A DNA stretch of 64,000 bases from Tigriopus japonicus (lineage: Eukaryota; Arthropoda; Copepoda; Harpacticoida; Harpacticidae): assembly GCA_010645155.1 (NCBI GenBank), contig CM021314.1, positions 7,050,543 to 7,114,542 of the forward strand. Reading direction: 5' to 3'. The notes under the pieces are model-generated. The model did not search any database. It was given only the letters and a program-made list of their open reading frames with translations, and had not been told where the DNA came from. Shown piece after piece: positions 46,001 to 59,308 of this stretch. The position numbers and the translations under genes were made by a program. Positions within the stretch are counted from its first letter, which is position 1. Every line of letters starts with the position of its first letter.

Positions 46001-48461
46001 TATGGGAGCTGTTGTAGCGGATAGCATCTTTGGAATGTTGGAGACTTCAACGAACGGTACCGCTGATGACGAAGTTGAGATGTCCAAACTATTTTGAACA
46101 ATACCATGTTGTGCGAATTACAAAACCCATGCAAAAATACCATTTGTCCAATGACAGCAATTTGATTAAGCCAGGCTTATCATCGAAGGTAAGACATCCG
46201 TAATTGATGCCTATCAATTGCAGCATGCTCAAGTTGTGAGAGTAACATTGGGCAATATCCTCTCCAGGCAGATGTGTTTGAATGAATGGTGCTACAATGA
46301 AGCATCCTCCTCCTCCTCCTCCTTCTCATCTCGAAAGTAATTTGTGTGAAGTGATTCCTCGTTCCAGTATCTCTGTGCTGTAAGTCAAAACTAAGTGCCA
46401 CGTAGCTAGTGCCCTTGGTCCCCTACTTACCTTCTTCCCATTCTGGTCTGTGCTATCCCTGTCTTTGGTTTGTAGGTTCTAGCCATCCATACCTATAGTC
46501 AGTACTAAGGCAGTCAGTCTGGTAGGAAAAGTAAATTTGACGAGGACACTTCTAGTTTTTGCCGTCATATGTTTGGCGAAGGACTTCAGCTGCCGGACAT
46601 GCATACTAATTCCGCATCCTCGTGGTGTTGTAGTCGACAGCCGTAGACAAGACATTGAAAATCATCTTGGAGTAAGTTGGAGTCAAGAACCTGCATGGAA
46701 CTTGGTGAAAGAAAAGTGGAGAAATGCCCGCGTTTTTCTCTCCACATGTTCATAGCCAATCGGAATGTGCTGTGCAGGGTTAGTTAGCTAGGGTTCCGAA
46801 ATTGGTTGGAAATTGTCGACCCTCGTACATTGGACGTAGTTAGAGTACATCCGTACTTACCTTCACCTCTCACTGTAGTAGATTTTAGTATGCATGTGTT
46901 CCTCTTTACCAATGAGACCGAGAGTGAAGCAAGTTCTTATGAGGCGGCTTGGCTGAAACCTGATTCAAAATCAGTGAGAGTGACTTCTTCTTCTTCTTCG
47001 ACTTCTTCTTTTTCGAGAACGGGAAGATTGAACGAGGTCTTTTCGTTGCCTCGATCGGCTAGCTCCTCCTTCCTACTGTAGTGGAGGATTGTGTGAATTC
47101 CATGGAGGCGGATGCAGGTAAAAGTATTGTCGTAGTATTAGTAGTTCAGTAGTACAGGCACCTGATCTTCTACCGGTACTCCGAGACAACATCATGCAGG
47201 TTTTTTCTTCTTCTCTCCCTCCACACTATGTAGGTAGGCATGTATACCATTGGTATGTGTGAGCGAGTGAGTGAGTGAGTGAATATGAGAGTAAGTGTGT
47301 GAGCGAGAGGGAAAGAAAGAAAGAGAGGGTGGTGTCGGCGATAGGACATGAATTTCTATTCTAAAAGGGGCTGTGGCACCGCTCCAGCCCATGTCCATTT
47401 TCCCTCGGCTGTTTGCGAGCAAGACATATGTGCAAGTAAAGATAGATCCGACGTTCGGCGTGCTCCATACTACACGCCAGCTAATATATGTGAGTGTGTG
47501 CATGTGTGCGTGCGTCTGGTGTGGGGCCTCTAGAAGATCCTCCTTGGACTTCCACGCGTCGAATGTTCTCTTGGCACAACTGCCGCTACTGACGACGACT
47601 CTGAAGACTTGAGCAACCACCCAACCATCGACAACTTCGACTACTTCCACTACGACTTCTAGCCGACCAGCTCTACAGTTTGATGGGGGTTCTTCTTGAC
47701 CGATTTGGCTCGGGATTGCACCAAGCAAGAAGAGCTCAGGTAGATTTCCCTCTCATCGATATCTATGTGTGGCCTGAACCGGAGGACAAGAATCAGTCGA
47801 AGGAGAGACTTTCGGCATAATTTTACCCGCGCTCTAGGTTTTTCAAGAAGCCAAGTTAGGTCACCTTGTGTTATCGTAGAATTTCTCTTGGATTGGAACG
47901 TCATTCCGTCTCCGAACGATCACGAGATCAGAGCATATTCTAGTCTCTGGGACTTTTCTGTGTATGTATTCAACCAAACAATCATCTCTTACTGTCAAGT
48001 CACAAGATACTTCAAGTCTGTGCTCTTGTGGTGGTGTTATAGTTTTCATCCATCTACTTCTCTGTTGTTGTTGCTTGCTACAGTTGTTGTTGTTGATGTC
48101 GTAGTTACTATCATTTCTACAACTGCAACACATTCTCCTTCAACAACTGCCTTAGCATTGGAGTGCTTCGATCATTTATCTTACTCAGAGCAGCCCAAGA
48201 AAGGCCTTCTCTTCCTTCTCTTGTTCTTAAGATCGAAAGTGTGTGTTCACTCAAAGTAGCTCAAAGTGCCTCAAGTGCTGTAACGAAACGAGAGCTTATC
48301 TCGAAAGTGGCCTAACCACGAACTCAGCACAGTCAGGGGAACGGAAGGAAAACCAATTCTGAGATTATAACATCAAAAGCAGCCTCCTTCCTCTCTCCGT
48401 ACTTCAGTTTCCGGCTCTACAAACACAATCTATAAAGCCTTTTTCTATTGTTTCATTGCAG
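46001..48461. other. upstream region of the secreted-protein gene
   Basis: The composition is more balanced than in the transposon-rich part. Short simple repeats occur: TCC run near 46306, GTGAGTGAGTGAG near 47262, GTTGTTGTTG near 48064. An acceptor (TTGTTTCATTGCAG ending at 48461) shows that the first coding exon is preceded by at least one 5'-UTR exon somewhere here. I could not place it. Confidence 0.4.
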
Positions 48462-48502
48462 AACTCCTTCCCATCTTCTACTCCCTCCCTACTCAGTGCA
48501 AC

Positions 48503-49363
48503 ATGAAGTCTGTCGTCTACGGAACCGCCGCCGTTGTGGCCACATGCATAGCTTCCGCTTATGCCACAGAAGAGCCCGCCAACCCCATGATCGCCCTGGG
48601 CATGGAGTTTCTGGCTAGAGCTTCTTCCACATCAGAAGTGCTTACTCTGAACATCCCTAACCTCATCGGACTCCTCATCCTGAAGGCTATCCTTGTTGGA
48701 ATCGGTGTCTTTGCCGTTGGAGGTGGTGGTGGTGGTCTTGGTCTTAACAATGGTCGCTCAGACGATGATGGGTTCCCCATCAAGCAATCTGACATTACCG
48801 GTGGCATGTGCTTCATGATGTTCACCGCCGGAGATTTGGACAAACTCTCGTGCATCCAACGTACCGCTTGCGAAGACCCCAAGACTGCCAGCGACTACTT
48901 GACCGCCGGAAAGATGTGGCAGAAGTTGAACTCCTACATGAAGTAAGTTCGTTCATCATATAGAAAGTAAAAGTCACTTGATCAAGGCTCTTGGCGCATA
49001 CTGCATTCTATCCAGCCGGTTGGTTGGTTAGCTAGCTAGTCAGCATTTTGCTGTATAGGTCGGCGTCGGCGCTCCCTTCGACGTCCGTCACCTTTATGGT
49101 GAACTAAATATGCTTTGAAATGTCCCTGACTACCTTGCCACACTTCAAGTGGGCAATCAATCCGGCAAATGACCGCAAAATCGAAATAGCAATAAAAAAA
49201 GAAAAAATATAGCCAGAGCAATACCAAGATATGGAAACTAACACATCTTTCTTTCCCTAGGGTCATCCCCTTCGATCGTGAGTACTACGACATCATGGTT
49301 GCCATCCAAACCGCTGTTGACCATTCCCTGAAGGGAGGTGACTGCAAGATCTACCATTGGTAG
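48503..49363 (+). CDS. small secreted Gly-rich/Cys-containing protein, unknown family
   Basis: Two coding exons, 48503-48942 and 49261-49363, join within a Lys codon (AA|G) across a 318-bp intron (GTAAGT...TTCCCTAG), giving 180 residues. The N-terminus (MKSVVYGTAAVVATCIASAYA) is a clear signal peptide, probably cleaved before TEE. Residues ~48-80 hold a hydrophobic stretch (LIGLLILKAILVGIGVFAVG) that runs into six glycines. The C-terminal half has four cysteines: MCFMMF, LSCIQRTACEDP and GGDCKIYHW. The short C-terminal exon ends in TGG TAG. The CxxRxAC..P..A..Y pattern recalls a family of uncharacterised arthropod secreted proteins, but I cannot name one. The hydrophobic segment could be a transmembrane anchor or a self-association segment. 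Function unknown; likely extracellular or in the secretory route. Confidence 0.85.
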
Positions 49364-51155
49364 ATTTGATCTGCAACACTCACACCCACACACCTCATAA
49401 CAATTCTCTTCACAAAATTCATGCTGAAGCAAGGAAGGGGAGCGACATCATCAGTAACATCCTCATCATCATCATCCTCATCATCAAAAACAACATCAAC
49501 AAGAACAACAAACGCATTGTCATCAATACTTTTTATCATCGTCATCATGATCTGCCAAGCAAAACAAGAAGTATACAAGAAGAAGAAAACAACGACGGGC
49601 CACGAAGACAAAAGTCCTCGTCCAAAAGGATTTTCCTCGCCTTCAACACACTTACTACAAACGTACTTGGTTGGAGTGGAAGGCACAAACTCCATCGACC
49701 TAGTTCCGAGCGGCTCCATCAAAATCCCGTCTGTTCGCTCTTCCTTCTTCTTCCCCTCAAACCGAAATCAGGAGAAACGGTGGCCGATAGCGCAACTCCC
49801 CTCCCTCTACCTCTTCTACTTCTTCTCCTTCTTATTCTCGTGTACGTCCTCCGTCTGCCGTCCGACTGCATGAGTGCCTGCCTGCTTGCTTCTCTACCAT
49901 TGGTACCATCATCGTACCATTCCTCATGCTCGGATAGCTGAAGGACTAAGACACATGTGTTTGACTTTCAACAGGCTTGAGAAGCATTGGATTGGAATGT
50001 ATGAAGGAAACCAAGCAGCAGCAGCAATACTGGCAGTGGCAGGAGGCCAAGAAAAACCACATACACACATGGTCCGTCCGCCTTCTAAAAGTGTATGCGA
50101 GTGTCTCGATGTGTGACAGGATAGACGTTTCTCTTTTTCCACTGCCTCTCATTACCTCGACTCGCACCACTACCACTCGCACCATCCCTCCCAAATCCAA
50201 GGCGACCAAGGGGATCAAGCACCTATCGGCATACCTGTGGACTTCAACATCCTTCTTCTCATTTTCCTTTGCTGTTACCACAACTACTAGTAAGTAGTAC
50301 AACAACTCCAACAACTATGGCTCCCTCTCCGACCAGGATCGCCACGGCGTGGTGTGGTCCCATACTACTACTACCACAACTACCATTTCAAGGACCCATG
50401 CCTCGTCCTAAGCCAACTGGCGCTTGAAGCCACGAGAATAGCATTATCCACCATCATCACTACCACGACCACCTATGCTAGCCGCTCTATTCATCACCTC
50501 AACCAACCAAGTCGTCCATCACAGATGGCGTGCCAAGATTTTTTGACTTTCTATAAGTCGACGAACTGCAGCACGCCGCTGTCTTTGCAACCTCCAATCA
50601 CCTCCGTTATCATCCTGAAGAAGAAAAAGAATGATGACGGCGGAATTGCCGAGGGGAACAGTCCTTAAGGCCGTCGTTACTTTGAAGACACCAAAGTGAC
50701 CACGGCTTTAGTTCCAAACTCAACAACTTTTCAAAAAAACACACAAACACAAATCGGTCCAATTTCGGCTCGGTCATGCGCTACTTGATTGGCCGTGTAC
50801 CGAATGGGCTCATCCGAAGACTAGTATATACTATGTATGACCTTTTGTCTTCATTTAGTAACCTTTCCCCCTAAAATGATTTTCTCGATCCTCTCAATCG
50901 ATCATGATAACCAGTTGCTATTGTTAGAAGTCATGTAAATAGGATCAAAAGAACAACAAAAACCACCCACCTACAACAACCATTTGAAACCTTCTTGGAA
51001 CTTTCTCTTTTCGACATCGGAAAAAGCGTCCAAGAAAAGTTCCTGCTAGAGACCTACTACCACTATCTAAGGCCGAACAATTCACAAACATAATTATTGA
51101 CTGTGGAGACTTATAATGTTTAAGCTCGTGCCAAATAAAATAAACGTGTCGATTT
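49364..51155 (+). other. probable long 3' UTR of the secreted-protein gene
   Basis: About 1.8 kb follows the stop, up to the first good polyadenylation signal (AATAAA at 51134, with another at about 51139). It is rich in CATCATCATC, CTTCTTCTCC and ACTACTACCAC strings. Overlapping frames of 60-190 codons on both strands come from this low complexity. Assigning the whole stretch as UTR is inference; an earlier non-canonical signal is possible. Confidence 0.45.
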
Positions 51156-51442
51156 CCAAACGAAAAAAAAATCGTAAAATTGTTCGTCTCATTTCAAACA
51201 TTCAAAGGGAAGTTGGGGAAAAAAGTATAATGATCAAACCGGAGGGTTGGTTATTAGATTACTCGTAAATAAGCTTAATGAAGCGCAAAGACTATTTTTT
51301 GAAGTAACACAATTGATCCTTTCCTTTTATTTCTATGACCATTCTGATCAATTTCAGCAACACATGAATTAATGATCAAACGTTTAATGTACATCCTTTT
51401 GTTGTCGTAGGAGTAATTTCAAATGAGGGGAAACAGCGAACG

Positions 51443-54400
51443 TTACAAAGTGATTTGAGCCGATTGTCGAAGTTCCGCATCTTTATCCTTGAAATGTAAA
51501 TCCGGAACCAGGATGAAGTATTTGTACATGGCTTCGGTGAAACGTCGTTTATACAAATGGGGAGATATCACAGTGGGTGTTTTCCCCGAGCCACCCAAGA
51601 TTCCGCTTGATTTGACCAAGGTCTCAATTTTCTTATCCCAAGTGAACGCGCGGACGTAGTCAATGATCCCCAAGAACAAGGTGTTCCGTTTGCCATCCAA
51701 TCCAACCAATAGCGAATAATCCATGATGCCATGTGAAGCCAGAAAATGTGTGTCAAATTCGATGGCGCGTAGGAGGCATTCCTTGGATGTCCAAGACACA
51801 TAGAGCGGTCGCTCACAAGCCACTTTCAACAGGTTTTCATCCAGAAGAACCAAACTGCTGTCCGCCTTCTGCCCACTCGTCTCGGCCAGTCGATTTCGAA
51901 TGGATCCCTTGAGATCATAGCTCTCTGTGATGGAATGACCATAGAAGAGATTCTCCATTACCAGGACATCTTGTTTCAAGGACGACCCAGACACGCTGTT
52001 CTTGAACCCAAGCCGATAAACCCCTACAATCTTGGCCAAAAGCGTGGTCGGCTTTTCGGACTCTAGCGTTTTGTTCATGAAGTCGAAATATTTCGGAGCG
52101 AGGCCTTGAAACGATTGAAACTCGAATCTGGACATTTGCTTCAAGATGAAACGATCGTCACGCGTCTTATAGAACGTCAAGCCGGATTTCCCACCTTTTG
52201 CTTCCCAAGGAAAGCACCTTTTTAAGGACTCAACGTAGTTCTCGCGAGAAGAGCCAAACAAACCGTCCCGGAGTCGGTGGAATTCCTTGGCAAAGTATGC
52301 GCAACAATAGAATCGACAAGATGGATCATCGAATTGGAGGTCAAAGTCCACGACCTCGCCGCCGGCTTGCTCCATATATTGAAGATAGTCACCTGGAAAT
52401 TCACCAGACATTAGATAGAAATGGGAACGCTTCAAGCACATGAACAATGGCCAACAGGAAAGAACCTTGACACGTTGAGGCCACCATCTATTGAAAACAA
52501 TTTCGAGAGAACATATGTCTCGCGAATGGAGCAAAAAGAATCGCCTCCACTTTTTCTATAACAACTATTATTTCGACCATCATCATCATCACCAACATCC
52601 AGATTTCCCTTTTACGTCGGTTTCTGGCACCACGAAGAGATTCCTTTTCGATAGCCAAGCATGGTCAAGAAACCACTTTTTCTCGTCCACCCCAAACTCT
52701 CACGGCCTGAAGCCATTTTCTAAAGTAGTACAGTACAGTATACTCACTTACCACCTACCTACATAGCAGCCACATACTACTCACATACATACATAGATAC
52801 AGAGTGGATGTAGGCCGGGCACAAGGCAATGCAAATACCTTCGCAAGTTTTCAGGGAGTGTTATTTCTAGGAGCTTGGATGGAAGTAGGCTCGTCTAGTC
52901 TTTAACCTTGGCAAGAATATCAATGGTGTCTGGGAAGAACAATCTTTTTTTTCGTCTTGGGGTGTGCAAATCATCAAGTGGTCGATATCATGGCCACCTA
53001 TCATAAATATTGTTGTTTCCTAACGACACTGTGGGGAAAGAGACGGAAAGTGAAAAAAAAACACTTTCAGTTTGTTGGGGGCCTACTCATGCGAGGGCAA
53101 GAATCTGATTTTTTTTTGCCGCAGTGGCTCTGTGAAAGTTGCTCATCATCTGACGGCCAATGGACTAGAAAAATGTGTTTCATAGATGCTCTTGCCTTAC
53201 TCCCTTGTTCTTCTTTTTCAAAGACGAATCTGGCAAACTGGCAAATCGTTACAAGTAAAGATTTCGATGGCACAAAATATGTACAAATAAGTGGGCCAAA
53301 GATCAGAGAAAGATAAACTTCCCCAAATTAGCTCCGTGTGGAGATGGCCTACTTGACCTCCAATTCTAGAAATCATTGGTAACCTTCAACCTAATTTGAA
53401 ACGAGTTTTGGAGGAAATTCTGGCGAATGCCTACCTGAGGTCAGGGTATAAGCGATTAGACTGGACGGCTCCGTCTCATTCACAGCAAATGTTTGCCCCG
53501 AATTGAGGCGATAATGCCAGAATGGTTTTGGTGGGTACACAAATCGAAAGGCAGGATGATGCTCGGTCGTGGAATCGCGGACTTGCCACTCGTTGGACAT
53601 GTCGTCATCTTGACCTTTAGGAGCTGTGCCATCCAACTTGGAAAGCAAACTTTTGTTGGGAAATAACTTGTGCCATTCGTCAACACCCTCCAAAATGAAT
53701 TTCTCGGCCTTGAAGAGCATGTCATGACATGTCCGTAATTCACCAGCTTCAAGCTGTGAGTTGATGGTTCGCTGGAGCTCTCGATAGGATCCAAATTGCT
53801 GGTCATAAAGGCCGCGCAGTTCTCGTACAAGGAGTGCTCCTCCGTTGTTCTTCGGGGAGGAGACTTCCAAGGCCAAAATGTCTTCAAACATTTTGCTATA
53901 AACTGCTGTTCCGAATAAAGATAGACATTTAACATCTCGTTCCAAAGAAGTGGGGTCAAACTTCGGCACGGGCACGCTGATCTGAGTGGTGGGAAGGTCC
54001 AGTTCAAATGGATAAATGGTATCGTATTGAAATGTGATCAGCGAATTTCGAAGTGAAAAGCAAGTGATTTGTTCACGATTCAATAAGTGCGGACAGCCAT
54101 CACTCCGGATCAGATTGGAATTATGGAACAAGCAAAGTAGGAACATTGCAAATGAATATTGGCCAGCCAAGTGATCCAAGGGGCGGATCGTGCTCACCTT
54201 CTGACATTGGGGACAAAATTTCCACACTAGGATCTGCTGGTTATCGCTAGCTTCACCTTTGGTAAAAATCACTTGGCGATCGATGTCTTGCACACACATG
54301 GTCACGCAACCAGAATCGTGACAGAACCGACGAACGTGGCTCTTCATTGGGGTTTCACAGATCTTGTTGGGACAATGGTAGTCATCGGAAAAGCAAAATG

Positions 54401-57400
54401 CCTCAAGAAACATTCCCAAAGGAATGTCATTTGGGCCATACATTTGCATGTGTACTATCCATGGCAAAATGCAGTAGTACGGAGCCGCTCTCGAGATGGA
54501 AGAATAACTGGAAAACAACACTGGGAACGACCTCAAAGGCTTCTTAGATCCCCAAAGGCTGAGAGGAAGATTCAAATCCTTCTCGATGTACCCAATGTTT
54601 TCGTTCTCTTTGAGCGGAACGGTCACATGTTTTATGTTGGCCCGAAATTCCGCCAAAAGAGAGGATTGCTTCGATTTGCTACTCGGTACTGTGATAGTGT
54701 TCGTCAGAAATAGTGGCAGGTGTCTTGGTTTCTCTGGGACGTCCACCATTTTTACCACAGGGACCTCCAAAATATCAATTCTATCCACGCCGCTGTTTGC
54801 TCCATTCTCCTGATGCAAATCTGCTAGGTTGTAGGATTGGTCATCGTTGCACATCCGTAACTGATCGGCCTCGGATATATTTACAAATGGACTGAAGAGA
54901 CCAGTATCATGCATTGGAACATCATTGGGATGAAACACTTCCAAGGCCGCACTTTGGCTCATCAACAAAGCATGCTCGCATTTACTATTTCGTTGAACCA
55001 AAAGTAAGCGATGCAAGAGGACTTTGACGATCACATTCTGATCGACAGGACCTTGAAGAATGACGCAAGCTCCCCGATCAGGAGGACTTCCTTCAAGATG
55101 GACCAAATGCTTGAATCTCCCATTCGGAAATCTGTACTTGGTGACTTGAAAAAGGGAACAAGTTTTCACAACACTCATAGCTCCTTTTTGACAAGAGAGA
55201 AATGTACCCGTAAAGTAATGAATTGGGATATCGAACAAGCGATCGATTCTGTGGAGCACCTGTTGCTTCACATTGACCAAAACAGAAATATTATTTTTTT
55301 GCAAGATGTCCTGCACTGGCTTGCAAATGGAATTCTCAACCATTATGACATCTGGACCCCAAGCCACGATGGTATCGGTGATTTTTCTGACATATTCGGC
55401 TTCCAGTAGACTCAGTCGATCCAAACTGACAAACTTCTCTTCGTTTCGTTGCAAAGCAATGGATCCGGTCACCAGAAGAATCTTGGGATTCTTAATATGC
55501 GTAGCCATGCCTTTTCGAGTAACATTATTAGTAAAGCTCACACCGTTCTTGACTCGGATCGAGCGAACGTCGGACGGTACATTTTTTATCTTCACATGCT
55601 TCCGAATGTCCATAGCATCCATACGAAATTTGTGATCAAGAGCTAAGGTGTTGATGATTTCATCCGTAGCCTCTGGAATCAGGTCTAACCAGGTGGGATC
55701 CAACTTACTCCGTTCGACTTCCGAATGAAGCAATGATTGAACAAAATCCTCGTACACTGACAAAATGGAATGATGGGGGTCTGACAATCGAGTTCCTGAG
55801 CTTGCTCTGGCGCGAGAGCTCTGCCACATCAACTTAATCGTAGGGTTCAAGAGTTGAAGAGGCCTTTCTCCTTTCTTATCCTGGGACGTTCCAGGGCCAA
55901 TATCGGAAGCTGGCTGTTCTTTGAAAGGAACACGTTGGTGATTTAGATCTGTTGGGGTAGTCGTGTCATCCATGTTTTGTAACCAATCGGGACTTTGAAT
56001 GTCCGACGGCAGACTTTCTCGGTGCTGACTGATTTTGGACACCATGTAAGGCTCTTGAAGGTTGAAGGAAGTCGAACCGAGGGGAGACGTGAGCAACTCC
56101 AAGGTTAGCATGAGCTGACAAAGGCTATTCACTTGGTTTTCGGCCAAGGTTGAGTCTTGAACCATGAGCCATCTCACGATCTCCTCGCCGAGAACCACCC
56201 TGTAATATGCTTTCCCGGCATAAATCCGAGTCCCAAACTCCATACCTTCCCGACTCATTTTGCTTACGAGCATTTCCAGTCGCTTGGGATTTTGCAACAA
56301 CATATTGGACTCTAACGGTGTGGAGTCATCATCATGCAACTTCTGAGCTCCAAGATCGTGACCCATTAAATGATCCGTGGGAGAGGAAGCTGTGGCGCCA
56401 GCCTCATCGGCTACTTCGTCCTTTATCAAGGCATTGCGAAAGAACTGGTTACAGAACACGCACACTCGTAAATTACCTGAAAAAAAGAAACAACACCTTT
56501 AGCTCGAAAGTTCAACACAGTTCATAATGAACACTTAGGGGACCTCTTCGAATTAGTACTTTAAAAGCGTCGAAATCACCGTTGCCTTAATTTCACGTGT
56601 GTTTAAAGCTTGATGCAGCTAGATCGAAGCAACAGGAACGTAGGCATGATCTCGAAAGTAAACGTTTCTAGGTAAAAGAGATGCTAGACTACAATCAATG
56701 TTACATTGGCAAGGAAAATGCTTGCAAAATTTAAGTTTGAGGATTTCATAAATCTTCCAAGAACTATGTATTCAATACACATCGAGGCTTCAAGAAGTCT
56801 TTCATAAATCTTCCAAGAATTATGTATTCAATACACATCGAGGCTTCAAGTAATCAGTATGACGGACTGCATGAATAAGTATTTTTAAAAAAATAGGTAT
56901 AAGGCATGTTCTAATTGCGTTTCCATTAAACTCACTTTTCGATAAGTTGTTTACAATTATGCTATTTAAAATAGTCCTCTTACGTTAAAATCAGAAAAAA
57001 ACAATGTTGAGATATTTGTTGTGATCGCTTATTTACACATTCAACTGATCAATATTTTGTTAGTGAAATTTCTATTGAAACAACCACAAATGTGCGAAAA
57101 TGCCCTCATTTCTAAACCATTATTATATATTAAGTAGCGTAGTAACGTTCGAGGACATGTTCAAAAACACTGTGATCAGAGATTCTGAAAGTTTCAGAGG
57201 CTCTCTTGCACTTGTTTTATATGCAAGAAGAATACTTCTACAATATTTAGTACATTTACTGATTCCTATCCTCCAATTGTAATCAGTAGGGACGGGCAGA
57301 AAGTGTAAATAATCTTACCCTTTTAGTTACCAAAAGTTGCAAAAAAATGTGCCCAAAAGTGCAAAACAAAGTGCAGAAAAATGTTGAAAGTGCAAATAGA

Positions 57401-59298
57401 TGTCAAAAAAAGAGCAAATAAATGTCAAAAAAAGAGCAGATAACTTGCATTTGGACTTAAAACGTCATTCATGAGAATGCCCACGGCTCCTGATTGAGCA
57501 GGAGAAATCATTTACAAGTTCTAAAGACATTTGAGACGAGTTTGAGTTGAAGAGACAATGCCGCACAAGTAACAGAGTTCTATTAATTAGGTCACTAGCA
57601 AAAAGGATGTAAAATCATGAAAAATACTCTAGTCAACAATCTTCTGAATTTTTCATTCCTAAGGTGGTCTCATGGATGTATGTACCTAAAATTTGTCGAA
57701 ATATATTTAGCAATTGTTTTTATGGCTTTACATCACTCCGTTTTTGTCCTTCAAGTTGTTCAAAAATAGACATTGAAAATTGAACAGAAAAATACCCACA
57801 TGTGCCTAACAATTGCATCAAAAAAAATAGTCATAAATGTGTTTTAAGCATGTTTTTAGTGACATTACTTCAATATTTGGCCCATGGCCTAATTACCAGA
57901 ACTCAATTTCAAATGTGGCATTCATTGTCTCTTCACATCTATTTTGTTTGTAGATCCTTCCATTACCATAATATGAGTTTCTTTAGGTTTCGTACTTGTT
58001 GGTTGCCTGCAATGAGATTCTTTTGTCTAATCTCTAGTTTAGTAAACAGGATGTTATAGTTAAAGCCAAGATGGTGAATAAAGTGTGAGGTTTGCGTCTG
58101 AAATGCACATATTTCTTCAAGGTGCTAAGAATGGTTGACTGCAAATGCAAGCTTTTTCGACTAGTTCAAAATTTGATCTTGAAACTAAAAATTCTTTCAA
58201 AAGCCACTACATTTTCTTAACAATTTGTCAATTTTGGCCAAAAACGTAAATAAAAAGTGCAAATAAAGGTGAAAAGTGCAAAAGTGCAGAAAAATGGGTT
58301 TATGTTACCAAAAATCTTTTTACACTATTTGCCCGTCCCTAGTAATCAGGATCTAACAAGTTTAAATATTAGTAAGATAATATAAAAATAAGATAAGATA
58401 ATAGTAAAAAATAGATACCGTATTATTAACGGTATCTTTCTTTGTTTTTTTTACCTTAAAATGAGAGCAAGTTCAACCAAAGGTTGTGTTCAAGAGGTTC
58501 GCTCTCCAGAAAAAAATGAATGGGAATGAAAATTCAACAAGTTCAACCGATAAGTGCACACTCTAAATTCCCTCAATTCTAACACACATCGTATTTATAT
58601 TTTGGAACTTTAAAACAACCAGGACTCGAATTGGTGTGTTCGAACCGAGATATCCAAATGTTTGTATTAGGGATGTTCAATATTTCAGCCAAAATTTTGC
58701 ATCCGTTCGGCATTTTTTAACGAAGGAAGTGCATTTCATTTCTCAATCACACTTCTTTTTTATTATTCTCAATCAGATATGAAACTCTACAAAATTTCAT
58801 GACTTTAATTTTTATGTTATATCCAAGGAAACCGTTTTTTTGGCAGAAACTGTATTGAACTTGAGAAGCTGATCCCTATAGGTGTTGCCGATTTTTGTCC
58901 TTTCTAACATTAATAATTTTCCTAGCCATAAGCAAATTTATTCTAATTTGAAAAAAATTCTCTGAAGAACTCTCACGAAACTCCAGATTCGTGAAGCGTA
59001 TGATACTAATAATGGAGAAATACCGTCAAGTGTATGAATATTTCCTTACAAACTTCCGATCTATTTCGAGATCAAAGCACACAAACGTACCCCGACATCC
59101 GACAATCTCGCCCGAGATGGTGTTATCGCAGCATTTGGAGCAGAATATCTGTCCGCACACCCGACAATGATGTCGCCGTTTGAACGTGGTGAACTTGGCC
59201 CCACACTCGTAACATTCCACGGAAACGGCATCCGGCATCCAATGGGACGGAGCTTCCATGCCCAATTTCTGAGAGAACCAACCTCGAAAATTGGCCAT
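51443..59298 (-). CDS. PIKFYVE: 1-phosphatidylinositol 3-phosphate 5-kinase (PIKfyve/Fab1)
   Basis: The product makes PI(3,5)P2 from PI3P on late endosomal and lysosomal membranes. Exons 59298-59091, 56476-53435 and 52392-51443 join at two G|GT junctions (donors GTACGT and GTAGGC, acceptors TTTTTTTCAG and AATTTCCAG). They total exactly 4200 bp, or 1399 residues. An in-frame TGA lies upstream of the ATG. Domains: FYVE zinc finger ~20-80 (WMPD, RRHHCRVCG, then NLRVCVFC after the junction); DEP ~133-203; Cpn60/TCP1-like ~358-573 (VTGSIALQRNEEKF); a Cys-rich region ~770-900; and the lipid kinase ~1085-1385 with GGKSG, Lys1168 in ILKQM, MDYSLLVG (Asp1308), GIIDY (Asp1328) and activation loop GILGGSGKTPT. 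Human and fly proteins are about 2100 and 1800 residues; here the linkers are short. All key motifs are present. Intron 1 (2.6 kb) holds a hAT-type element. An ATTAAA lies past the stop at about 51388-51383. Confidence 0.96.
52393..53434 (-). other. PIKfyve intron 2 (1042 bp)
   Basis: Donor GTAGGC, acceptor AATTTCCAG. It carries short ACATAC/CTACCT runs around 52740-52800. No repeat or gene was recognised. Confidence 0.85.
56745..56855. repeat. 56-bp tandem duplication
   Basis: Two nearly identical units (TTCATAAATCTTCCAAGAA...CACATCGAGGCTTCAAG) start at 56745 and 56801. They differ by ACTATG versus ATTATG and at the end. It is intronic. Confidence 0.9.
57287..58341. mobile_element. hAT-type element in PIKfyve intron 1, 1055 bp
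   Basis: The left end TAGGGACGGGCAGAAAGTGT and the right end (reverse complement TAGGGACGGGCAAATAGTGT) are inverted with two mismatches. Flanks 57279-57286 and 58342-58349 are both GTAATCAG. Subterminal repeats of GTGCAAATAAATGTCAAAAA type lie near both ends. There is no transposase frame. The insertion leaves splice sites and branch region untouched. Confidence 0.93.
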
Positions 59299-59308
59299 GA
59301 TTTCCCAA

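Larger units (their letters stand above)
56477..59090 (-). other. PIKfyve intron 1 (2614 bp)
   Basis: Donor GTACGT, acceptor TTTTTTTCAG. It splits the FYVE finger between its third and fourth zinc-ligand pairs. It contains a 56-bp tandem duplication (56745-56855) and a 1055-bp hAT-type element (57287-58341). The rest is AT-rich. Confidence 0.9.

Noticed and set aside
49351..50668. Many overlapping frames on both strands (up to 194 codons) with Ser, Thr and Asn runs
   Set aside because: Low-complexity CATCATC and CTTCTTC sequence, probably 3' UTR. No frame has a domain or splice support.
54273..55646. Plus-strand frames across the PIKfyve exon
   Set aside because: Antisense shadows of a strongly supported coding exon.
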